A stretch of DNA of 64,000 nucleotides from positions 1 to 64,000 of the forward strand of contig NZ_JBGCCU010000028.1 in the NCBI RefSeq assembly GCF_041261445.1, read 5' to 3'. The translations under genes were made by a program, and so were the position numbers. The number at the start of each line of letters is the position of its first letter. Positions within the stretch are counted from its first letter, which is position 1. Positions 42,982 through 51,865 of the stretch are shown in pieces. The DNA comes from Catenulispora sp. EB89. GTDB lineage: Bacteria; Actinomycetota; Actinomycetes; Streptomycetales; Catenulisporaceae. The notes beneath the pieces are model-generated. The model was not told the DNA's origin. It worked only from the letters and a program-made list of their open reading frames with translations, and ran no database searches.

Positions 42982-45489
42982 CTACGCCAGCCCGGCCCGC
43001 CGCAGCGCGTCAGCCAGCGCACCCTGCGGTTCGCTGCTTCCGCCGCCACGGCGGTCGCCGCCGCGGCCACCGCCGCCGCCCTGGCCGCCGCCGCCACCAC
43101 CGCCACCACCGTTGCCACCGCCGCGCCGGTCGCCGCCCTGTCCGCCACCGCCGCCGTTGCCACCGCCGTTGCCGCCCCGCCGGTCGCCGCCGCTGCGGCC
43201 GTCGCGCCCGCGGCCGCCGCCACCGCCGCCGCCACCGCCGTTCTCGCCGGACTGCCGCTGGCGGCCCGGGCCGCCGGAGCCGGAGCCCGCCTCGTCGTCC
43301 AGGCGCAGCGTCAGCGCGATGCGCTTGCGCACCGGGTCCACGTCCAGCACCTTCACCCGGACCACGTCGCCGGGCTTCACCACGTCGCGCGGGTCCTTCA
43401 CGAACGTCTTCGACAGGGCCGAGATGTGCACCAGGCCGTCCTGGTGGACGCCGACGTCGACGAAGGCGCCGAACGCCGCGACGTTCGTGACCACGCCCTC
43501 CAGCACCATGCCGGGCTGGAGGTCGCCGATCTTCTCCACGCCCTCCTTGAAGGTCGCGGTCTTGAAGGCGGGGCGGGGGTCGCGGCCCGGCTTCTCCAGC
43601 TCGGCGAGGATGTCGGTGACGGTCGGGACGCCGAAGGTGTCGTCGGCGAACTCCGTCGGCTTCAGCGCGCGCAGCGTCTTGGTGTCGCCGATCAGCTCCT
43701 TGATGCCGGTGCCGGTGGTGGCCAGGATGCGGCGGACCACCGGGTAGGCCTCGGGGTGGACCGAGGAGGCGTCCAGGGGGTCGTCGCCGCCGGGGATGCG
43801 CAGGAAGCCGGCGCACTGCTCGAAGGCCTTCGCGCCGAGGCGCGGGACGTTCTTGATGGCGCTGCGGGTGGCGAAGGGGCCGTTGGCGTCGCGGTGCGCG
43901 ACGATGTTGTCCGCCAGGGACGAGCCGATGCCCGACACCCGCGTCAGCAGCGGGGCCGAGGCGGTGTTCACGTCCACGCCGACCGCGTTCACGCAGTCCT
44001 CGACCACCGCGTCCAGCGAGCGCGACAGCTTGCCCTCGGCCAGGTCGTGCTGGTACTGGCCGACGCCGATCGACTTGGGGTCGATCTTCACCAGCTCGGC
44101 CAGCGGGTCCTGGAGGCGCCGGGCGATCGACACCGCGCCGCGCAGGGAGACGTCCATGTCCGGCAGTTCCTGCGAGGCGAACGCCGAGGCCGAGTACACC
44201 GAGGCGCCGGCCTCGGAGACCATGATCTTGGTCAGCTTCAGCTCCGGCATGTTGGCGACCAGTTCCTGGGCCAGCTTGTCGGTCTCACGGGAGGCGGTGC
44301 CGTTGCCGAACGCGATCAGCTCGACCTTGTGCACCTTGACCAGGGAGGCCAGCTTCGCCAGGGCCTCGTTCCACTTGTTCTGCGGGACGTGCGGGTAGAT
44401 CACGTCGGTGGCGACCACCTTGCCGGTGGCGTCCACGACCGCGACCTTCACGCCGGTCCGGTAGCCGGGGTCCAGGCCCATCGTCGCGCGGGTGCCGGCC
44501 GGGGCGGCCAGGAGCAGGTCGCGCAGGTTGGCCGCGAACACCCGGACCGCCTCGTCCTCGGCCAGGGTCCACAGCTGCATGCGGATGTCCACGCCCAGGC
44601 GGACCAGGATCCGGGTGCGCCAGGCCCAGCGGACCGTGTCGTTCAGCCACTTCACGCCGGCGCCGGGGGTGGTCGGCGAAGGGATGGCGAAGGTCTTGGC
44701 GATCCGGACCTCGTACCCGCTCTGGGTGACCGGCGCGCCGGGATCAGGATCGGAGTCCTCGGGGTCGAAGGTGAGGTCCAGGACCTCCTCCTTCTCGCCC
44801 CGCAACAGCGCCAGGATGCGGTGCGACGGCAGCGCGGTGAAGGGCTCGGCGAAGTCGAAGTAGTCGGAGAACTTCGCGCCGGCCTCCTCCTTGCCCTCGC
44901 GGACCTTGGAGGTGATGCGGCCCGAGCTCCACATGCGCTCGCGCAGCGCGCCGATCAGGTCGGCGTCCTCGCCGAAGCGCTCGACCAGGATCGAGCGCGC
45001 GCCGTCCAGGGCCGCGGCGGCGTCCGCGACGCCCTTGTCGGCGTCGACGTAGTCCGCGGCGGTCGCCGTCGGGTCCAGCGCCGGGTCGCCGAGCAGCGCG
45101 TCGGCCAAGGGCTCCAGCCCGGCCTCGCGCGCGATCATCGCCTTGGTGCGCCGCTTGGGCTTGAACGGCAGGTAGATGTCCTCCAGCCGGGACTTGGAGT
45201 CCGCGGCGAGGATCTGCGCCTCCAGGGCCTCGTCGAGCTTGCCCTGGCTGCGGATGGACTCCAGGATCGCCTCCCGGCGCTCCTCCAGCTCGCGCAGGTA
45301 GCGCAGCCGCTCCTCCAGCGTGCGCAGCTGCGCGTCGTCCAGCCCCTCGGTCACCTCCTTGCGGTACCGCGCGACGAACGGCACGGTCGCGCCGCCGTCC
45401 AGGAGCTCGACGGCCGACCGGACTTGCCGTTCGGTGACGCCGAGCTCCTCGGCGATGCGCAGGTGGATGGACGCTGCTGTCGCTGCCAC
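42982..45489 (-). CDS. tex: Tex-family RNA-binding transcription accessory protein with Gly/Arg tail
   Basis: An 835-residue Tex protein: N-terminal helical domain (about 1-200, ending in the PFKPKRRTKAMIAREAGLEP region), YqgF-like domain (about 320-450, DPGYRTGVKVAVVD), helix-hairpin-helix motifs (about 490-570) and S1 RNA-binding domain (about 640-712, GMVLEGVVTNVAAFGAFVDVG). Residues about 733-823 are a Gly/Arg/Asp/Asn-rich tail of RGG type, followed by a short helical end. Tex proteins bind nucleic acid and act in transcription or stability of RNA. The RGG-like tail could add RNA binding (inference). A GTG start with GGGAG eight bases upstream. It follows ndk on the same strand? No: ndk lies downstream of a separate start upstream; the two are close but separated by 57 bases. 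Confidence 0.92.
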   Translation of the reverse strand: MAATAASIHLRIAEELGVTERQVRSAVELLDGGATVPFVARYRKEVTEGLDDAQLRTLEERLRYLRELEERREAILESIRSQGKLDEALEAQILAADSKSRLEDIYLPFKPKRRTKAMIAREAGLEPLADALLGDPALDPTATAADYVDADKGVADAAAALDGARSILVERFGEDADLIGALRERMWSSGRITSKVREGKEEAGAKFSDYFDFAEPFTALPSHRILALLRGEKEEVLDLTFDPEDSDPDPGAPVTQSGYEVRIAKTFAIPSPTTPGAGVKWLNDTVRWAWRTRILVRLGVDIRMQLWTLAEDEAVRVFAANLRDLLLAAPAGTRATMGLDPGYRTGVKVAVVDATGKVVATDVIYPHVPQNKWNEALAKLASLVKVHKVELIAFGNGTASRETDKLAQELVANMPELKLTKIMVSEAGASVYSASAFASQELPDMDVSLRGAVSIARRLQDPLAELVKIDPKSIGVGQYQHDLAEGKLSRSLDAVVEDCVNAVGVDVNTASAPLLTRVSGIGSSLADNIVAHRDANGPFATRSAIKNVPRLGAKAFEQCAGFLRIPGGDDPLDASSVHPEAYPVVRRILATTGTGIKELIGDTKTLRALKPTEFADDTFGVPTVTDILAELEKPGRDPRPAFKTATFKEGVEKIGDLQPGMVLEGVVTNVAAFGAFVDVGVHQDGLVHISALSKTFVKDPRDVVKPGDVVRVKVLDVDPVRKRIALTLRLDDEAGSGSGGPGRQRQSGENGGGGGGGGGRGRDGRSGGDRRGGNGGGNGGGGGQGGDRRGGGNGGGGGGGGGQGGGGGRGGDRRGGGSSEPQGALADALRRAGLA

Positions 45490-45546
45490 GCGTGGTACTC
45501 CCGCCAGGTGAAAAGCCTGCTTAACTCGCGAGAGCGATCCTAGCGA

Positions 45547-46053
45547 CTAGAGCACGAACTTCTCGGCGACCGTGGAGTACTCGAAGAGTTCTTCGTCCGA
45601 GAACCACAGCGCGACTTCCTGCTTGGCCTCGTCGATGTTGCCCGAGGCGTGCACCAGGTTGGCCACCGCGATGCCGTTGGCCGTGGCGTAGGCCTTGTTC
45701 TGGTGCGCGAAGTCGCCGCGGATGGTGCCGGGGGCGGCCTCGTTGGGGTAGGTGGAGCCGACCAGCTTGCGGACCGTCTTGACCGCGTCGATGCCCTCCA
45801 GCACCAGGGCCAGGACCGGGCCGGACTGCATGAAGGTCGCGGTGGCGTTGTAGACGCCGGCGCCGAAGCGCTCCTCGAGGTCGAAGTAGTGCTTGCGGGT
45901 CAGGTCGGCGTCCATCCACACCATCTTGGAGCCGACCACCTTCAGCAGCGCGTCCTCGAACCTGGTCAGGACCCGCCCCATGGTGCCGCGCGCCACGGCG
46001 TCGGGCTTGAGCAGGACGAGCGTCCGCTCGACGGGGGCGCCGGTGTCGGTCAT
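45547..46053 (-). CDS. ndk: nucleoside diphosphate kinase, longer variant
   Basis: Transfers the gamma-phosphate between nucleoside triphosphates and diphosphates. It has 168 residues, about 30 more than the classical enzyme. The N-terminal LVLLKPDAVARG with Lys16 and the catalytic histidine His135 in NLVHASGNIDEA are present, but the usual NxxHGSDS reads NLVHASGN, and an extra segment lies between (TYPNEAAPGTIRGDFAHQN). It resembles a divergent NDK group rather than the standard actinobacterial one. AAGGA lies eight bases before the ATG. Its stop is 57 bases before the tex start on the same strand, so cotranscription with tex is likely. Confidence 0.87.
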   Translation of the reverse strand: MTDTGAPVERTLVLLKPDAVARGTMGRVLTRFEDALLKVVGSKMVWMDADLTRKHYFDLEERFGAGVYNATATFMQSGPVLALVLEGIDAVKTVRKLVGSTYPNEAAPGTIRGDFAHQNKAYATANGIAVANLVHASGNIDEAKQEVALWFSDEELFEYSTVAEKFVL

Positions 46054-46104
46054 ATGCGTGGTCCTTCGCTGTTCGACGATGTTTCCGTTACTTCTGTGAG
46101 CATC

Positions 46105-46848
46105 TTATTGGGCGCGCGCGTGGGTGATGATTTCGCGGCTGGCGTCGGTCAGCGGACCGGTCTTCTGGTCCCCGTACTGGTTCTCGACCGCGAAGCCGGC
46201 CTCTTCCAGGAACGGGTTCAGCGTCTCGGGGGTGTGGAAGCGCAGCGTGGCCCGCGCGACCCGCAGCGGTGTCCCGTCCAGGCTCGCGACGGTGTCGGTG
46301 AAGGTCACCAGCGGTCCGGCCACCGACTCCACCTCGAACCAGCCGCGGTATTCGCGCCCGTCGGGCATGGTGAAGGCGCCGCCGTTGTCGGGGTTCCACG
46401 CCTCCCAGGCGCGGGCCTGGAGGTGCCGGGTCCCGAATATGAAGACGCCGTTCGGCCGGATCGCCCGGCGGATCGCGGCCAGCGAGGCCCGCAGTTCGTC
46501 GTCGGTGGCGAGGCATTGGAAGGCATTGCTGTTCATCGTGACGGCCGGGAATTCGGCCTCGAAGGTCATCTCGGCGGCCGTGCACCGGAGCCACTCGATG
46601 TCGGTCCGGCGCCGGGCGCGGGCCAGCATCGACTCGTCCGGATCGACGCCGACCAGCCGGCCCCCGGCGCCGCGCTCCCGGGCGGTGTGCAGGTAGCTTC
46701 CGGTGCCGCAGCCGACGTCCAGGACCGCGTCGACGGCGACGGCGGCGTCGGTGAGGAACCGCTCGTGCATCGAACCGTCGGGATCCCAGGGGTTCTCCAC
46801 GTCGTACATGAGGGCTGAGTCGTCGTCGGTGAAGGCGTGCCCGCGCAA
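46105..46848 (-). CDS. class I SAM-dependent methyltransferase
   Basis: A 247-residue methyltransferase with motif I VLDVGCGTGSYL (about 42-53), the acidic end of strand 2 in LVGVDPDESML, and motif IV-like AVTMNSNAFQCL. The second half (about 120-245) is a beta-rich domain like those of small-molecule methyltransferases. The acceptor is unknown. The start is a TTG at 46848 with AGGGG about ten bases upstream; the promoter region (46849-46987) is unusually A/T-rich for the genome. It is divergent from the MMPL exporter and precedes ndk with about 50 bases between. Confidence 0.85.
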   Translation of the reverse strand: MRGHAFTDDDSALMYDVENPWDPDGSMHERFLTDAAVAVDAVLDVGCGTGSYLHTARERGAGGRLVGVDPDESMLARARRRTDIEWLRCTAAEMTFEAEFPAVTMNSNAFQCLATDDELRASLAAIRRAIRPNGVFIFGTRHLQARAWEAWNPDNGGAFTMPDGREYRGWFEVESVAGPLVTFTDTVASLDGTPLRVARATLRFHTPETLNPFLEEAGFAVENQYGDQKTGPLTDASREIITHARAQ

Positions 46849-46987
46849 AAAAGTTCTTCCCCTCGTTGCAAAAACGCGTTGTATCGCGTGTCACAATAGC
46901 TCGGTAACGAGTCCGCGAGTCGGACCCGCACATGGGGTGGGCAACCGTCAGCGGACGGAGGTCGCGATAGCCTGAGGGGGCTCTTTC

Positions 46988-49183
46988 GTGAGTGGTAACG
47001 CGTTGACCAACGCGGATTCGGAGCCGGGTGTCTTCGCCCGGGTCGTGTCCGGACGCAAATCCAAATGGGTGGTGTTCGCCGTTTGGATCCTGGTGATCTT
47101 CAGCCTGGGCAGCTTCGCGACGAAGCTGAACGACGCCCAGAAGAACGACACCACGTCCTGGCTGCCCAAGAGCGCCGAATCCACGAAGGAACTGAAGATC
47201 GAGGGTGACTTCCACCCGAACTGGTACCCGGCGATCCTGCTCTACGCCCGGTCGACCGGCCTGACCGACGCCGACAAGGCGCAGGCTCAGAACGCCGCGG
47301 CGATCATGGAACAGGACCCGCCGGCGAAGAACCTGGACCTGGTGGTGCACAGCGCCGTCCAGGTCATCCCGCTGACCACGGGCCCGAACGCCGGGAAGGC
47401 GATCCAGATCCTCGTGCCGGTGAACCCCGGCAGCGCGGGCTGGAACAAGTTCCCGGACACCATCGCGGCGATGAAGGCCGCGCTGGGCACGCCGAGCGCG
47501 GGTCTACAGACGTACGTCACCGGGCCGATGGGTGAGGCCGGCGACGAGGCCGACGCCTTCAAGAAGATCAACGGCTCGCTGACCTACTTCACCGCGTTCG
47601 CCGTGATCATCATCCTGCTGATCGCCTACCGCAGCCCGATCCTGTGGCTGTTGCCGCTGCTCACGGTCGGCGGCGGCGCTCTGACGGTGGCCGAGTCGGT
47701 GATCTATCTGCTGGCCAAACACGCGGGACTGACGGTGAACGGCCAAGCGGCGTTCATCCTGATCGTCTTGGTGTTCGGCGCCGGCACGGACTACGCACTG
47801 TTGCTCATCGCGAGATATCGAGAAGAGCTCAGGCGGTACGAGGACCGGCACGAGGCGATGGCGCACGCCGTGCACCGAGCCGGGCCCGCACTGGTCGCCA
47901 GCTCCGCCACGGTGGCCGTCAGCATGCTGATCCTGCTGGTCGCCGAGATGAACTCGACCAAGGGCATGGGCCCGGTCCTGGCCATCGGCGTGATCATCGC
48001 GCTGGCCGCGATGCTGACCCTGATGCCGGCGCTGCTGGTGATCTTCGGCCGCTGGGTGTTCTGGCCGGTCCGTCCGACCTTCGGCTCCGACGAGCCGACG
48101 CAGCACGGCGTCTGGGCCCGCATGGGCAAGCGGATCGCGGTCCGTCCGCGCGCCGTGTGGGTGGGCACCGCGGTCGTCCTGATCGCGCTGGCCGGCGGGA
48201 TCACCGAGCTCAACGCGCACCAGCAGACGGTGGCCGAGCAGTTCGTCACCAAGCCCGCCTCCGTGACCGGAGCCGAGGTGCAGGCCCAGTACTTCCCGGA
48301 CAACTCCGGGCAGCCGCTGAGCATCATCGGCGACGCCTCGCAGGTCGACGCGGTCACGGCGAAGCTCAAGACGGTCCCGGGGGTCGACCCGAACGGCGTC
48401 GGCGTCCCCAGGACCATCAAGAGCGCGGTCGTCAACGGACACTTCTACCTCGAGGCGGCGCTGACCGACGCCCCGGACTCCAAGGCCGCGCAGAACACGG
48501 TCGACCGGGTCCGCGCCGCGGTGCACTCGGTTCCGGGGGCCAACGCGGTGGTCGGCGGCGGCCCGGCGGTGACGCTGGACATCGCCCGCGCCTCCAGCCA
48601 CGACAGCAAGCTGATCATCCCGCTGATCCTGTTGGCGGTGTTCATCATCCTGGGCCTGCTGCTGCGCGCCTTCATGGCTCCGCTGCTGCTGATCCTGACG
48701 GTGATCCTGTCCTTCGGCGCCTCGCTGGGCATCAGCGCCCTGGTGTTCAAGGGCCTGGGCTGGCACGGCGTGGACATCGGGATGCCGCTGTTCGGCTTCG
48801 TGTTCCTGGTGGCGCTGGGCATCGACTACAACATCTTCCTGATGACCCGGATCAGGGAGGAGTCGGTGCGGCGCGGCACCCGGCGCGGCGCGCTGGTCGG
48901 CCTGTCCGCCACCGGCGGCGTGATCACCTGGGCCGGCCTGGTCCTGGCCGCCACCTTCGGGGTCCTGGCCACGCTGCCGATCGTGCCGTTCGCCGAGATC
49001 GGCTTCGCGGTCTCGCTCGGCGTGCTGCTGGACACCATGATCGTGCGCTCGGTCCTGGTCACCGCGCTGACCCTGGACATCGGCAAGCGGATGTGGTGGC
49101 CGTCGCGGCTGTCGAAGGCCGACGAGCCCGACGGCGGTTCGCTGGACGCCGCGCGGGCCGCGGACGACAGCGTGCTGGTGTGA
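46988..49183 (+). CDS. MMPL/RND-family membrane transporter
   Basis: A 731-residue transporter with two halves, each with a membrane helix, an extracytoplasmic domain and a cluster of five or six membrane segments. The transport-related motifs are FGAGTDYALLLIARYREEL (about 257-275) and ALGIDYNIFLMTRIREE (about 608-624), with the proton-relay aspartates typical of MMPL proteins. Family members export lipids, siderophores or drugs using the proton gradient; the cargo is unknown. GTG start with GAGGGGG seven bases upstream. It ends at a strong bidirectional terminator. Confidence 0.9.
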   Translation: MSGNALTNADSEPGVFARVVSGRKSKWVVFAVWILVIFSLGSFATKLNDAQKNDTTSWLPKSAESTKELKIEGDFHPNWYPAILLYARSTGLTDADKAQAQNAAAIMEQDPPAKNLDLVVHSAVQVIPLTTGPNAGKAIQILVPVNPGSAGWNKFPDTIAAMKAALGTPSAGLQTYVTGPMGEAGDEADAFKKINGSLTYFTAFAVIIILLIAYRSPILWLLPLLTVGGGALTVAESVIYLLAKHAGLTVNGQAAFILIVLVFGAGTDYALLLIARYREELRRYEDRHEAMAHAVHRAGPALVASSATVAVSMLILLVAEMNSTKGMGPVLAIGVIIALAAMLTLMPALLVIFGRWVFWPVRPTFGSDEPTQHGVWARMGKRIAVRPRAVWVGTAVVLIALAGGITELNAHQQTVAEQFVTKPASVTGAEVQAQYFPDNSGQPLSIIGDASQVDAVTAKLKTVPGVDPNGVGVPRTIKSAVVNGHFYLEAALTDAPDSKAAQNTVDRVRAAVHSVPGANAVVGGGPAVTLDIARASSHDSKLIIPLILLAVFIILGLLLRAFMAPLLLILTVILSFGASLGISALVFKGLGWHGVDIGMPLFGFVFLVALGIDYNIFLMTRIREESVRRGTRRGALVGLSATGGVITWAGLVLAATFGVLATLPIVPFAEIGFAVSLGVLLDTMIVRSVLVTALTLDIGKRMWWPSRLSKADEPDGGSLDAARAADDSVLV

Positions 49184-49216
49184 CGCCGCGGTAGGTAAGA
49201 ACACAGCTGGTCAATA

Positions 49217-49254
49217 GCGATGGGGAGGCTCCCACCCGGGAGCCTCCCCATCGC
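49217..49254. terminator. bidirectional terminator between MMPL gene and LLM oxidoreductase
   Basis: GCGATGGGGAGGCTCCC (49217-49233) and GGGAGCCTCCCCATCGC (49238-49254) form a perfect 17-bp stem with loop ACCC, followed by TTT on the plus strand. Confidence 0.92.
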
Positions 49255-49264
49255 TTTCGACGTT

Positions 49265-50212
49265 CTACTGCCCGGCCAGCGCCTCCACGACCGGGGCCAT
49301 GGCGTCCAGGTCGTCGATCAGGAACGAGGTGATCCCGAACCGCTCGCGCAGCTCCAGGAACTTGGCGATCAGATCCTTCGGGCTGCCGATGTAGGTGTGC
49401 GGGGATTCCAGCAGCTCGTCGATCGTCAGCTCGACGCCGGTCCGGTCCCGGACCCGGTCGATGCGCCGCTGGGCCTCGACCCGGGGTTCGTGGGTGACCA
49501 CGATCGGCCCGGTGACCGGGTAGGTGTTGAACTCGATCTCGGCGAAGCGGTCCCCCGCGGCCTCCTTGATCCAGCCGAGCTTCTCGTCGGTCGCGGCCGC
49601 GGTGATGGTGCGGGGGTCCGAGACCGGCTTGCCGTCGACATTGACCAGGCGCGGCGCCAATCCGATGATCTGCGCCTCGCGCGCGGCCAGCGTCAGGAAC
49701 CGCTTGCCGCCTCCGCCGAGGAAGAACGGCGGGTGCGGTCGCTGCACGGGGAGCGGAAGGGAGTCGAAGTCGGTGATCGTGTAGTGCTCACCGCTGAAGG
49801 AGAACGGCCCCTCGGCGAAACAGCCCTTGAGCACCGCGATCGCCTCGGTCAGCTGCTTGATCCGCACGCCGACCGGCTCGAAGGGGATGCCGATCGCGTC
49901 GTACTCGGGCTTGTTCCAGCCGGCGCCGATCCCGATGTCGAGCCGGCCGCCCGACAGCTGGTCGAGCGTCGCGAGTTCCTGGGCCAGCACGGCCGGGTGC
50001 CGCAGGTTGTTGTTGAGCACGAACGTACCCACGCGCAGATGCTCGGTCACTGCCGCGACCTGCGCCAGCGGCAACAGCGGGGCGTAGTTCATGAGGTGGT
50101 CGGAGAGCACGAAGCTCGAATAACCCATCGCCTCTGCTTTGCGGGCCAGAGGAATCAGCTCGGCGAACTCCTCGTCGTCGGCGACGGCCGCGAGGAAGCG
50201 GAAAGGACGCAT
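49265..50212 (-). CDS. LLM-class F420-dependent oxidoreductase
   Basis: A 315-residue luciferase-like TIM-barrel protein of the TIGR03621-like group: FRFLAAVADDEEFAEL start, SDHLMNYAPLLPL (about 37-49), GRLDIGIGAGWNKPEY (about 88-103) and PPFFLGGGGKRFLTLAA (about 158-174) with the glycine-rich cofactor loop. It probably uses reduced F420 or FMN to reduce or hydroxylate an unknown substrate. AGGAAAG lies eight bases before its ATG, four bases after the stop of the FAD monooxygenase, so the two redox enzymes form an operon. Confidence 0.88.
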   Translation of the reverse strand: MRPFRFLAAVADDEEFAELIPLARKAEAMGYSSFVLSDHLMNYAPLLPLAQVAAVTEHLRVGTFVLNNNLRHPAVLAQELATLDQLSGGRLDIGIGAGWNKPEYDAIGIPFEPVGVRIKQLTEAIAVLKGCFAEGPFSFSGEHYTITDFDSLPLPVQRPHPPFFLGGGGKRFLTLAAREAQIIGLAPRLVNVDGKPVSDPRTITAAATDEKLGWIKEAAGDRFAEIEFNTYPVTGPIVVTHEPRVEAQRRIDRVRDRTGVELTIDELLESPHTYIGSPKDLIAKFLELRERFGITSFLIDDLDAMAPVVEALAGQ

Positions 50213-50216
50213 TCTG

Positions 50217-51704
50217 TCATCTTTCCTGACGGCGGCGGTCTGTGGCGGCGGCGATCGCCTTCGCGACGTCCTCGGAGGTCGGGGCGTCGGCGGCCCAGGC
50301 GATGTAGCCGTCGGGACGGACCAGGCGTACCGGCCCGCCGTCGGTCGGCACGGCCGTCGTCACTCCCGGTGCGCGCACTCCGGCCTTGTCCGCTGCTTCG
50401 TGCAGCTCCGCCGGAGCCAGCAGGACGAATCCGCCGCCGCGCAGCGCTTCGAGCAGCCGCGAGGGGGTGCCTTCCAGCGCGACGTCGCCGGCGCGATGCC
50501 CGGTCAGCGGATGCGCGCCGTGCGGCGCGGGATAGCTGATCCACAGTCCGGACAACGCATAACCGATCCTGCGGTTCACCGCCGGACGCGCCAGCGCGAA
50601 GTGCATGGCCAGGTTCCGGGCCTTGCGGGCCGGGGTCATCTTGATCTCCGCCGCGCGCAGCAGCAGACCCGAGCCCTTGATCACCGCGCTGCCGACCGGA
50701 TAGCGCTCGGACTCGTACGTGTCGAGCAACGCGTCGTCGGCATGGCCGCGCAACACGGCGACCAGCTTCCACGACAGGTTCGCGGCGTCGAGGAGACCGG
50801 TGTTCATCCCCTGCCCGCCGGCCGGGCTGTGCGTGTGCGCGGCGTCGCCGGCCAGGAACACCCGGCCGACGCGGTAGTGCTCGGCCTGCCGCTCGTCGCT
50901 GTGGAAGCGGCTGGACCAGCGCGGCTCCCCCATGCCGAAGTCGGTGCCCAGGGTTTCGCGCAGGATCTCGCGGACCTCGCTGAGCTCGACCGGCTCGGTC
51001 TCGGCCTTCGCGTGCTTCTGGTCCCAGCAGATGATGCGGTGGTAGCCGTCCTTGAACGGGGCCACGAAGGCGAACTTGTCGCCGTCGGTGTTCGTCGCGA
51101 TGCGCGCCTGCGGCGGCTGCGACAGCCGCGCGTCCACCAGCATCACCGACGCGACCACGGTGTGGCCGGGGAACTCCACGCCGAGCAGCGAGCGCACCGC
51201 GCTGCGGCTGCCGTCGGTGCCGACCACGTACGCGGCGCGCTCCTCGCGGGTGCCGGAGGCGTCGCGCGCCGTGACGGTCACGCCGTCCGCGTCCTGCCGC
51301 AGCCCGACGACTTCGGTGTCGTAGCGGATCCGGACCCCGAGCCGTTCCAAGCGTTCGTGCAGCACGGCCTCGGTCTCATACTGCGGCACCACCAACAGGT
51401 ACGGGTACGGCGTCGGCAGATCCGAGACGTCCACCACCGCCGTGTCGAACAACCGCAGCGACTGCACCGGCGCGCCGCGCTCGATCAGCGGCGCCGCGAT
51501 GCCGCGGGAATCGAAAGCCTCCAACGTCGTGGCGTGCACCACCAGGGCACGGCTCAGATTGGACAACCCCGGAGGCCGCCGCTCCAGCAGCGTCACCGGG
51601 ACCCCGGACTCGGCCAGGTCCCCCGCCAGCAACAGTCCCGTGGGACCTGCTCCGACGACGACTACGCCGCGACTGTCAACACTCTTATCAATATGCTCGG
51701 ACAC
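50217..51704 (-). CDS. FAD-dependent aromatic-ring-type monooxygenase
   Basis: A 495-residue class A flavoprotein monooxygenase of the p-hydroxybenzoate hydroxylase fold. FAD motifs: VVVVGAGPTGLLLAGDLAESG (first 40 residues), DG motif YVVGTDGSRSAVR (about 150-162) and the GD motif RVFLAGDAAHTHSPAGGQG (about 280-298). A C-terminal thioredoxin-like domain (about 395-490) is present. Such enzymes hydroxylate aromatic or polyketide substrates, including antibiotics; the substrate here is unknown. The GTG at 51704 follows a TACGTT box by six bases and lies next to an exact inverted repeat. The frame is open 19 codons upstream but those residues do not match the family. It is cotranscribed with the LLM enzyme. 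Confidence 0.88.
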   Translation of the reverse strand: MSEHIDKSVDSRGVVVVGAGPTGLLLAGDLAESGVPVTLLERRPPGLSNLSRALVVHATTLEAFDSRGIAAPLIERGAPVQSLRLFDTAVVDVSDLPTPYPYLLVVPQYETEAVLHERLERLGVRIRYDTEVVGLRQDADGVTVTARDASGTREERAAYVVGTDGSRSAVRSLLGVEFPGHTVVASVMLVDARLSQPPQARIATNTDGDKFAFVAPFKDGYHRIICWDQKHAKAETEPVELSEVREILRETLGTDFGMGEPRWSSRFHSDERQAEHYRVGRVFLAGDAAHTHSPAGGQGMNTGLLDAANLSWKLVAVLRGHADDALLDTYESERYPVGSAVIKGSGLLLRAAEIKMTPARKARNLAMHFALARPAVNRRIGYALSGLWISYPAPHGAHPLTGHRAGDVALEGTPSRLLEALRGGGFVLLAPAELHEAADKAGVRAPGVTTAVPTDGGPVRLVRPDGYIAWAADAPTSEDVAKAIAAATDRRRQER

Positions 51705-51743
51705 GCCTGGAACGTAGCGTTCTGAACCGCTTCCAGTCCAGGC
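51705..51743 (-). promoter_or_regulatory. promoter and inverted repeat of the monooxygenase operon
   Basis: TACGTT (minus strand, 51711-51716) is six bases before the GTG. GCCTGGA (51705-51711) and TCCAGGC (51737-51743) form an exact dyad around the promoter, a likely operator. The regulator is unknown; the HTH/TPR gene is next upstream. Confidence 0.5.
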
Positions 51744-51786
51744 TCCGGATGCCCACTGCACAGCCTAGAACAGCGTGGAACCCAGA

Positions 51787-51829
51787 GGGTCCACCGGGAC
51801 GACCCCACGGTCATCGTCCCGGCGGACCC
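51787..51829 (-). terminator. terminator of the HTH/TPR regulator
   Basis: GGGTCCACCGGGACG (51787-51801) and CGTCCCGGCGGACCC (51815-51829) pair with a single mismatch that becomes a G-U pair in the minus-strand RNA, consistent with it ending the regulator transcript. Confidence 0.7.
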
Positions 51830-51865
51830 CCTGACAACAAGATCCGAGCCCCCGGACCGTCGGGC

